From contig CAADTT010000024.1 of assembly GCA_900752065.1 (NCBI GenBank), forward strand, positions 1 to 36,148: DNA of 36,148 nucleotides, in the 5' to 3' direction. This document shows positions 30,306 through 36,148 of this stretch, in pieces. The DNA is from Lachnospiraceae bacterium. GTDB taxonomy: Bacteria > Bacillota > Clostridia > Lachnospirales > Lachnospiraceae. The notes beneath the pieces were generated by a model that worked only from the letters and a program-made list of their open reading frames with translations, was not told where the DNA came from and did no database searches. The position numbers and the translations under genes were made by a program. Each line of letters starts with the position of its first letter. Within the stretch, counting starts at the first letter, position 1.

Positions 30306-33029
30306 ATGAATAAAAATAAGAAAATCGTTAGGACAACAGCAGCCGGTTTGGCTGTTATGGTAGCGGGAACCGCATGTTTTGGAAATACAAGTCCTGTCTA
30401 TGCGGAGGAATTGGAAAAAGAAGAGACGGTTTATGTAAAAGCCGATGCCGGCGGAAGTGTTAATAAAACCATTGTCAGCAATTGGCTGAAAAATGAGGAT
30501 GGGGCGCAGATGATCGAGGATGTATCCGAACTGACGGATATTAAGAATGTAAAGGGAGATGAAACCTTTACGCAGGAGGGAAAGGAGATCACCTGGCAGG
30601 CGGCAGGCAATGATATTTACTATCAGGGTGAGACAAAAAAGGAGCTTCCGGTAGGAGTGAAGGTTACCTATTATTTGGACGGGAAAGAGATTGCTCCTGA
30701 GGAACTGGCAGGAAAGAGCGGAAAGGTGAAGATCCGTTTTGACTATACGAACAGCAGCAGGGACGGAGAGGTCTTCACGCCTTTCAGTATGGTGACAGGC
30801 GTGATCCTGCCTGCGGAGAACTTCACAAATGTGGAGGCGGAAAATGGGAAGGTGATTTCTGACGGAAGCAAAAATATTGTGATCGGCATGGGATTTCCGG
30901 GACTGGCAGAAAGTCTGAAACTCTCAGAGTCTGATATGACGAAGAATCTGGAAGTGCCGGATTACTTTGAGATCACGGCGGATGCGGAGAATTTTTCCCT
31001 TGCGATGACCGCGACGGTGGCCGCTGCAGCAGATCTCAGTGAGTTCGGTCTGGATGATGTGGACAGCCTGGATGACCTGAAGGATTCCCTGGATGAGCTG
31101 CAGGACGCATCGACAGAACTGGTGGACGGCAGCGGCGAGCTGGCAGACGGGGTGCAGACTCTGCAGGATGCCTGCGTGACGCTTGTGGACGGCATGAATA
31201 CTGTGGATGAGAAGATGGGGGAACTGTCAGATGGGATCGGAACGCTGGATGGCAAAAAAGGCGATCTGGTAAATGGCCTGAATGCCCTGGTTGCCGGCAT
31301 CAATCAGATGAACCAGCAGAAGGGCGCACTGAAAAAGGGAGCGGACGATCTGGCAAATGGCCTGAATACCTTAAATAAGGAAAAGAACGCGCTGAAAGAA
31401 GGGGCAGATGATCTGGCAGATGGTCTGAATACATTAAATAAAGAAAAGGATACCCTGAAAAAAGGAGCGGATGATCTGGCAAATGGCCTGAATGAACTGA
31501 ACCAGCAGAAAGGCACACTGACTGCGGGCATTGACAGTCTGGCAGAGGGCAGCAGTTCCTTAAAGACGGGCAGCGCATCGCTGCAGGCAGGCGTGGGAGA
31601 ATACACGAAAGGAGCTGCAGAACTGAAAGAGGGTGTGGACGCCTATACAGCGGGAGCGGATACCCTGGCGGCAGGCGTGAACGCTTACGTGCCGGGAGCA
31701 TACAGTCTGGCGCAGGGCGTGCAGCAGCTCGATGCGAGCCTTCAGGCCCTGACCGGGGCTTCCCAGACACAGGGGCAGGCATTGGAAGAAAATGAGAAGA
31801 AGGGGCAGCAGGTAGCGTCAGAAGCAAAGACGGCAAAGAGCGCAGCGGCAAATCTGGAATCGGTAATGGAGCTGGCAGACAGCACCATCAGCAGCCTGTC
31901 TGTGTCCATTCAGCAGAATCAGGCAGTGCTGGCAACCCTTCAGGATGTGCAGGGGCAGCTTGACAAGATTCCGGGCGACCTGATCGCCAGCTATTCCAGT
32001 ACTTACAGTAATTATGTAAATGCGCTGCAGACAGATATTTCTTACCTGCAAAACGATATTGCGATCCAGCAGCAGGCCCTGGACGCCTGGAACCATTTTA
32101 AGGAATCTGCGGATGTAGACGGGCTGCAGGATTCCCTGAATAGTATTGAGAACGGAGCATCAGGTATCAAATCGCCAAGGGCGGCGACAGATCCGGCGGC
32201 AGCGCTGGCGGGAGTCGCCCAGACGGTAAACGGGATGGCAGCAGCATCAGCGCCTTTGGCAGACCAGTCCACGGCTGAAGCTTTGACCGGAGGAGCCGGG
32301 CAGCTTTCCGGCTCTTCCGATACGTTAAGAGACGGAGCAAAGCAGCTTACTGATAACAGCCCGGCGCTTCTGGCAGGAGCGAAAGGCGTAGCGGACGGAG
32401 CGGCGGCGCTGGATACGGGAATCGGACAGATTAAGACGGGAGCAGAGAGGTTTTCTACTGGAATCGAGGCTCTGGCAAAGGGCGGCACGGCACTCCAGAC
32501 AGGAATCGGCACGCTGAACGGAGGAATCGAGGATTTGGCAAAGGGTGGCACAAAGCTCCAGACAGGAATCGGTACGCTGAACGGAGGAATTGGGAAACTG
32601 GCAAAGGGCGGCACGGCACTCCAGAAGGGAGTTGGAACCCTGAGCAAAGGAATCGGCGAGATGGCAGCAGGCGGCAGCAAGCTTACGGCGGGCGTGGGAA
32701 CATTAAGCGACGGCATTGGAAAGCTGGCAAACGGCAGCAGCCAGTTAAAGGATGGAACGGCGAAACTGGCAAGCGGAGGGAGCGAGCTGCAGGACGGCGT
32801 CAGAGAGCTTGCCGACGGTGCAGACACGCTTCGGGACGGCATGAAGGAGTTTGACGAAGAGGGAATCCAGGAGCTTTCAAAGACTTTTGACGAGGATCTG
32901 CAGGAGGTGCTTGACCGGATAGACGCTGTGGTAGACGCCGGAAAAGCATATAAGACATTCTCCGGGGCGAAGGAAGCGGCAGAAGGAAAGGTGAAGTTTA
33001 TCATTGAGACGGGAAGCATCGGGGAGTAA
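30306..33029 (+). CDS. Secreted heptad-repeat protein, partner of the MMPL exporter
   Basis: A 907-residue protein with a signal peptide (MNKNKKIVRTTAAGLAVMVA, likely cleavage after SPVYA), a beta-rich domain of about 200 residues, then long arrays of the xxxLxxG repeat seen in YhgE/Pip-type proteins (ADDLANGL, GIGTLNGG). The middle, about residues 480-620, is ordinary helical coiled coil. Unlike YhgE/Pip it shows no C-terminal membrane helices and no sorting signal, so it should be released or held by the exporter. AGGAGG precedes the ATG, 21 bp after the MMPL gene. It may form a periplasm-like bridge for exported lipid; this is inference. Confidence 0.85.
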   Translation: MNKNKKIVRTTAAGLAVMVAGTACFGNTSPVYAEELEKEETVYVKADAGGSVNKTIVSNWLKNEDGAQMIEDVSELTDIKNVKGDETFTQEGKEITWQAAGNDIYYQGETKKELPVGVKVTYYLDGKEIAPEELAGKSGKVKIRFDYTNSSRDGEVFTPFSMVTGVILPAENFTNVEAENGKVISDGSKNIVIGMGFPGLAESLKLSESDMTKNLEVPDYFEITADAENFSLAMTATVAAAADLSEFGLDDVDSLDDLKDSLDELQDASTELVDGSGELADGVQTLQDACVTLVDGMNTVDEKMGELSDGIGTLDGKKGDLVNGLNALVAGINQMNQQKGALKKGADDLANGLNTLNKEKNALKEGADDLADGLNTLNKEKDTLKKGADDLANGLNELNQQKGTLTAGIDSLAEGSSSLKTGSASLQAGVGEYTKGAAELKEGVDAYTAGADTLAAGVNAYVPGAYSLAQGVQQLDASLQALTGASQTQGQALEENEKKGQQVASEAKTAKSAAANLESVMELADSTISSLSVSIQQNQAVLATLQDVQGQLDKIPGDLIASYSSTYSNYVNALQTDISYLQNDIAIQQQALDAWNHFKESADVDGLQDSLNSIENGASGIKSPRAATDPAAALAGVAQTVNGMAAASAPLADQSTAEALTGGAGQLSGSSDTLRDGAKQLTDNSPALLAGAKGVADGAAALDTGIGQIKTGAERFSTGIEALAKGGTALQTGIGTLNGGIEDLAKGGTKLQTGIGTLNGGIGKLAKGGTALQKGVGTLSKGIGEMAAGGSKLTAGVGTLSDGIGKLANGSSQLKDGTAKLASGGSELQDGVRELADGADTLRDGMKEFDEEGIQELSKTFDEDLQEVLDRIDAVVDAGKAYKTFSGAKEAAEGKVKFIIETGSIGE
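31329..31517 (+). repeat. Three tandem 63-bp units in the heptad-repeat gene
   Basis: Units start at 31329, 31392 and 31455, each encoding a 21-residue block such as LKKGADDLANGLNTLNKEKN, that is, three heptads. The nucleotide identity is high, pointing to recent duplication and likely length variation between strains. Confidence 0.85.
32481..32795 (+). repeat. Five tandem 63-bp units in the heptad-repeat gene
   Basis: Units start at 32481, 32544, 32607, 32670 and 32733, encoding 21-residue blocks such as GGTALQTGIGTLNGGIEDLA. The first three are nearly identical in DNA and the last two have diverged. Same period as the array at 31329-31517 but different sequence. Confidence 0.82.
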
Positions 33030-33056
33030 ATGGAAATAAATATATTCTGAACTGTT

Positions 33057-33097
33057 AAAAGGAGTTTCCGGCAGATAAGGCTGAGGAAACTCCTTTT
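33057..33097 (+). terminator. Terminator of the MMPL operon
   Basis: AAAAGGAGTTTCC (33057-33069) pairs with GGAAACTCCTTTT (33085-33097) around a 15-nt loop and is followed by more T. Confidence 0.88.
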
Positions 33098-33112
33098 TTC
33101 AGATGCCTGAGT

Positions 33113-33148
33113 ATGCAAGAAAGGGCGCCGGTGGCGCGCTTTCTGCAT
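33113..33148. other. Second strong hairpin after the MMPL operon
   Basis: TGCA, GAAAG and GCGCC on the left pair with GGCGC, CTTTC and TGCA on the right, with small bulges and loop GGT. There is no T tract on the plus strand. It could be a backup terminator or an unrelated repeat; it lies between two operons on the same strand. Confidence 0.5.
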
Positions 33149-33175
33149 GTCTTGAAACATTATATTCCAGGTTCA

Positions 33176-33204
33176 TTGCATTTTGAAAGGAAATGAAGTA
33201 TATT
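33176..33204 (+). promoter_or_regulatory. Promoter of yqeY-rlmD
   Basis: TTGCAT (33176-33181) and TATATT (33199-33204) with a 17-bp spacer, 68 bp upstream of the yqeY start. The leader contains GGTG-GCTGC and GCAG-TTA-CACC arms (about 33219-33250) that may fold. Confidence 0.65.
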
Positions 33205-33272
33205 AAACAGAAGATAAAGGTGGCTGCGTATTAGGAGGCAGTTACACCTGATAGATAAAGGAGGATCATAAA

Positions 33273-33710
33273 ATGGAACTGGAACAGTTGAGAAAAGATA
33301 TGGTAGCGGCAATGAAAGCGAAGGATAAGGCGAGAAAAGATTCAATTTCTTCTCTGGTATCCGCGGTGAAGAAGGTGGCGATCGATGAAGGCTGCAGGGA
33401 TAATATTTCTTCTGAGTTGGTAGACCGGGTAATTTTAAAGGAGCTAAAATCTGTAAAGGAGCAGATCGATACCTGTCCGGACTCCAGACCGGAGCTGAAG
33501 GCAGAGTACCAGGCGCGCTATGATGTGATTTCCGAGTATGCGCCGAAGCTGATGTCAGCGGAGGAAGTGAAGAGTTACATTACAGAAAAATTTGCAGAGG
33601 TTGTTGCCACAAAGAATAAGGGGCAGATCATGAAGGCGGTCATGGCAGAACTGAAGGGCAAGGCGGACGGCAAGGTGATCAATCAGGTAGTCGGGGAGCT
33701 TTGTAAATAA
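33273..33710 (+). CDS. yqeY: GatB/YqeY domain protein
   Basis: A 145-residue YqeY-type protein: opening MELEQLRKDMVAAMKAKDKA, IDEGCRDNISSELVDRVILK in the middle and the C-terminal helical GatB-tail-like domain ending GKVINQVVGELCK. YqeY resembles the tRNA-binding tail of amidotransferase subunit GatB, but its cellular role is not established. AAAGGAGG precedes the ATG. The stop overlaps the rlmD start (TAATG), so the two genes are coupled. Confidence 0.92.
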   Translation: MELEQLRKDMVAAMKAKDKARKDSISSLVSAVKKVAIDEGCRDNISSELVDRVILKELKSVKEQIDTCPDSRPELKAEYQARYDVISEYAPKLMSAEEVKSYITEKFAEVVATKNKGQIMKAVMAELKGKADGKVINQVVGELCK

Positions 33711-34855
33711 TGGAGATCTGTCCGGTATATAAAAAATGCGGCGGCTGTGATTTTCAGGGGGTGCCGTATGAAGAACAGTTAAAGAAAAAGGAAAAGCAGG
33801 TGCGAAAGCTCCTAGCGCCCTACTGCAAGGTGCACCCGATCATCGGCATGGAAGATCCTTATCACTACAGGAATAAGGTTCATGCGGTGTTTGACAGGGA
33901 CAGGCGGGGAAATGCTGTCTCCGGGGTTTACCAGAAGGGGACGCACATCGTCGTTCCGGTGGATCGCTGTATGATCGAGGACGAGAAGGCGGATGAAATT
34001 ATTTGCAGCATCCGGGGACTCTTGAAGTCCTTTAAGATCAGGACCTATGATGAGGACACGGGATACGGGCTGCTGCGCCATGTCCTGGTGCGCCGGGGCT
34101 TTCAAAGCGGCGAGATACTGGTGGTGCTGGTGACGGCATCACCAGTATTTCCCTCAAAAAACAATTTTGTCAAGGCGCTGCGCAGGCTGCATCCGGAAAT
34201 TACCACCATCGTTCAGAATGTGAACGGACGGGGGACCAGCATGGTCCTGGGAAATCAGGAGAAGGTGCTGTACGGAAAAGGCTATATCGAGGACACGCTG
34301 TGCGGCTGTACCTTCAGGATCTCACCGAAATCCTTCTACCAGGTGAATCCGGTGCAGACGGAGGTTTTGTATGGAAAAGCCATCGAGCTGGCGGGGCTTA
34401 CCGGAAAAGAGACGGTCATCGATGCCTACTGCGGCATCGGAACCATCGGACTGATCGCCAGCAAAAAGGCAAAGCAGGTCATCGGTGTGGAGCTGAATAA
34501 GGATGCCATACGGGATGCGATAGCCAATGCAAAAAGAAACCAGATTAAAAACGCAAGGTTCTTCTGTGCAGATGCAGGAAAGTTTATGGTGGACCGTGCA
34601 GCGGAGGATATGAAGGCAGATGTGGTGTTTATGGATCCGCCGAGGAGCGGCAGTGATGAGACATTTCTGGACTGTCTGGCACGGATGAAGCCGGAGAGGG
34701 TGGTGTATATTTCCTGCAACCCGGAGACGCTGGCGAGGGATCTGGGATATCTGAGGAAGAAGGGGTATGAGGCGAAGGAGGCTTGGCCGGTAGATATGTT
34801 TGGGTGGACGGAGCATGTTGAAACAGTTTGCCTTCTGTCGAGAAAAGCCCAATAA
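33710..34855 (+). CDS. rlmD: 23S rRNA (uracil-C5)-methyltransferase, RlmD/TrmA family
   Basis: A 381-residue SAM-dependent RNA methyltransferase. The [4Fe-4S] cysteines are Cys4, Cys10 and Cys13 (CPVYKKCGGC) and a later one in VDRCMI. The SAM-binding motif is VIDAYCGIGTIGLIA, then DVVFMDPPRSG, and the catalytic cysteine is in YISCNPETLARDL; the C-terminus is HVETVCLLSRKAQ. It lacks the N-terminal TRAM domain of many RlmD/RlmCD proteins and starts directly with the iron-sulfur motif. Which 23S uracil it modifies cannot be told. Its 3' end is partly repeated at 35849. Confidence 0.92.
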   Translation: MEICPVYKKCGGCDFQGVPYEEQLKKKEKQVRKLLAPYCKVHPIIGMEDPYHYRNKVHAVFDRDRRGNAVSGVYQKGTHIVVPVDRCMIEDEKADEIICSIRGLLKSFKIRTYDEDTGYGLLRHVLVRRGFQSGEILVVLVTASPVFPSKNNFVKALRRLHPEITTIVQNVNGRGTSMVLGNQEKVLYGKGYIEDTLCGCTFRISPKSFYQVNPVQTEVLYGKAIELAGLTGKETVIDAYCGIGTIGLIASKKAKQVIGVELNKDAIRDAIANAKRNQIKNARFFCADAGKFMVDRAAEDMKADVVFMDPPRSGSDETFLDCLARMKPERVVYISCNPETLARDLGYLRKKGYEAKEAWPVDMFGWTEHVETVCLLSRKAQ

Positions 34856-35002
34856 ATCAAAGGTTTCTGCGATTTTGGAAGAAAAATGGATGTGTGTTTC
34901 TGTTTCCGTAGAGTGATGATATAGCAGGAGGTTTACCCCAGGGGATAGGCTTTGAAGAATAGGGAATATACATTTTGGCGAAAGGATACTTTTTCGCAAA
35001 AG
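34818..35002 (+). repeat. rlmD 3' end and downstream segment, copy A of a degenerate direct repeat
   Basis: Begins with the rlmD codons for ETVCLLS and runs past the stop. The first 22 bases match 35849-35870 at 18 positions. Further matching blocks follow in the same order: TTCTGCG, GATGTGTGTTT, ATAGGCTTT, and a CTTTT-rich hairpin with GCGAAA. The two copies bracket the orphan methyltransferase gene. Confidence 0.55.
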
Positions 35003-35018
35003 AGAAAGAAGGGAAAAC

Positions 35019-35750
35019 GTGGATAAAAAAATAGAGTATGCTGAGCAGTGGGAAGTAAGTTCAAAATATTTTTATGACAAAAAATATTATAACTGGATGC
35101 AGAAGAAGATAGAAAATTATAGCATCATTTTGGAAGTTGGTTGTGGCACTGGATATAGCACGTTGGCATTATTAGAAAACGGTCACAAGGTAATTGCACT
35201 TGAGAAGAATAATGAATGTATTAAAAAAGCAACAGAATTAATACAGCAAAAAGGTTATTCGGTAGGAAAGATACCGGACGCTGATGTATGTTTTATCGAA
35301 ACTGATGTTGTTACTAAAGAATTCTATTTAGGAGTGTTAAGAGGTATTCAATTTGATGTAGTTATCTGTTGGAATGTAGGGAGTTATTGGGACAAAGAAA
35401 ATGTGCAGTTCTACTTACCATATATGCTTGAGTATGGATTAAATATAGATCAGATTAAGGAAAATGTAGAGTCATCATATGGAGAATTGATTTTGTGGAA
35501 TGCATGTAAGATTGCAACTATGAGAAATGTGCCAATGCATATAATTGAACGTTCGGGTGAGATTATCACTGAATCTAACTGTGAGTATTATCGCATCTTG
35601 GGTACAGAGTTCGGTTTTTCAGAATTAGAATTTGATAATTTGCAGGCGGATTCCATTTCTGGTGGTGGACGTGTATTGGTTACCAATGGCAATGTCAATA
35701 TGGAAAGAATAGTAGATGTGATTTTGGTATCTATTTTGATGACATTTTAA
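35019..35750 (+). CDS. Class I SAM-dependent methyltransferase, AT-rich orphan
   Basis: A 243-residue methyltransferase with motif I in ILEVGCGTGYSTLALLENGH, then KVIALEKNNECIKKATELI and a motif II/IV-like region FDVVICWNVGSYW. The substrate is unknown. It starts at a GTG behind AAGAAGGG. Its codon usage is markedly more AT-rich than that of all its neighbours (many ATA, AAA, TTA and GTA codons), which points to recent acquisition. It has no operon partner and is flanked by degenerate copies of the rlmD 3' end. Confidence 0.78.
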   Translation: MDKKIEYAEQWEVSSKYFYDKKYYNWMQKKIENYSIILEVGCGTGYSTLALLENGHKVIALEKNNECIKKATELIQQKGYSVGKIPDADVCFIETDVVTKEFYLGVLRGIQFDVVICWNVGSYWDKENVQFYLPYMLEYGLNIDQIKENVESSYGELILWNACKIATMRNVPMHIIERSGEIITESNCEYYRILGTEFGFSELEFDNLQADSISGGGRVLVTNGNVNMERIVDVILVSILMTF

Positions 35751-35848
35751 ATGTAGGAATAGTCAACAGGGGATAAAACCGTTACCCCACTTTGAAAACC
35801 TATTGCATACTTTCGCTATGCAGTATAAAATAAGTGTTCAGGGAAATA

Positions 35849-36032
35849 TTGAAACCGTTTGTCTGCTTTCAAAGAAACCTTGATTTTCTGCGGTTTGTGG
35901 GATATTAAGGAAAGAAAATAGATGTGTGTTTTCCGGTCTTTTGAATGAAACATTTGAATATTGAAACAGTGGGGCGGTGCAAGACTCTGCTGAATAATAG
36001 GCTTTTGCTAAAAGGTATCACTTTTGCGAAAA
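35849..36032 (+). repeat. rlmD 3'-end copy B (possible attachment-site scar)
   Basis: An in-frame ETVCLLSKKP followed by a TGA stop (35851-35883) repeats the last residues of RlmD, but the sequence before it does not match rlmD, so this is not a truncated whole gene. Downstream blocks match copy A in order. The rest of 35751-36148 holds no gene; it contains this copy, a 20-bp direct repeat and the terminal 55-bp repeat. Confidence 0.5.
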
Positions 36033-36047
36033 TGTGTGCTACCTTCT

Positions 36048-36093
36048 GGCAGGAGCCTTTTTATATAAAGATAGGCAGGAGCCTTTTTATATA
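36048..36093 (+). repeat. 20-bp direct repeat, two copies
   Basis: GGCAGGAGCCTTTTTATATA occurs at 36048-36067 and 36074-36093, a 26-bp period. Each unit has a tiny GGC-AGGA-GCC stem followed by five T, resembling a minimal terminator. Confidence 0.85.
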
Positions 36094-36148
36094 CAGTTTT
36101 GAAAGGTAAAAAAAATTCGCACAAAATGTGCTGATTTCATGTGGATTC
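36094..36148 (+). repeat. 55-bp repeat, right copy of the inverted pair
   Basis: Inverted copy of 44-98 with one mismatch. It runs to the last base of the window, so the true end of the element cannot be seen. The stretch just before it (36018-36045) shares short CTAAAAG and CTTTT..GCG blocks with the flank of the left copy. Confidence 0.8.

Noticed and set aside
31329..32795. Regular repeats considered as a CRISPR array
   Set aside because: The repeats are contiguous 63-bp coding units without spacers, in frame within the heptad-repeat gene.
35821..35883. Second, truncated rlmD gene
   Set aside because: Only the final ETVCLLS-type residues match; the codons before them show no similarity to RlmD, so an attachment-site scar or short duplication is more likely than a broken gene.

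Overview
The window looks like chromosomal DNA of a gut-type Firmicute, most likely a Lachnospiraceae (Clostridia) member. Supporting this are the AGGAGG-type ribosome binding sites, the V-type ATP synthase operon, the anaerobe-style sulfate assimilation cluster built around APS reductase, the TetR-MMPL-heptad-repeat module and the many small two-strand operons. No tool was run; family calls rest on recognisable motifs and gene order.

Layout. Positions 244-8713 (minus strand) hold a nine-gene V/A-type ATP synthase operon in transcription order H-C-I-K-F-E-A-B-D. Positions 8927-9939 hold trmB, a small trailing ORF and a terminator. Positions 10082-18657 (plus strand) are one sulfate operon: lipoprotein sulfate-binding protein, permeases CysT and CysW, ATPase CysA, APS reductase AprA and AprB, then ATP sulfurylase CysD and CysN. 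A 19-bp perfect hairpin ends it. Sulfate would be imported, activated to APS and reduced directly to sulfite without PAPS; in agreement, the C-terminus of CysN looks like a decayed APS kinase.

Positions 18746-22608 (minus strand) hold an AI-2E family exporter, a three-gene signalling operon (HTH regulator, membrane Ser/Thr kinase, two-TM protein) and a separate XRE regulator. Positions 22865-25625 (plus strand) hold two zinc-ribbon membrane proteins, followed by a frameshifted remnant and a tRNA-Lys(CTT). Positions 26170-27300 are accessory in character: strong hairpins plus an overlapping DUF4160/partner gene pair. Positions 27336-33029 hold a TetR repressor divergent from an MMPL exporter and a secreted 907-residue heptad-repeat protein; three TGAC-N5-GTCA operators sit on the two promoters. 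Positions 33273-34855 hold yqeY and a 23S rRNA uracil methyltransferase gene (rlmD type). The window ends with an AT-rich orphan methyltransferase flanked by degenerate copies of the rlmD 3' end.

The signals most worth following are: (1) an oriented hairpin motif in the 5' leaders of three unrelated genes (trmB, the kinase-linked HTH gene and tetR), always 27-34 nt before the start codon; (2) the vestigial APS-kinase tail of CysN; (3) the rlmD 3'-end duplication around a foreign-looking methyltransferase; (4) the TetR operator set; (5) a 55-bp repeat present in inverted orientation at both ends of the window.
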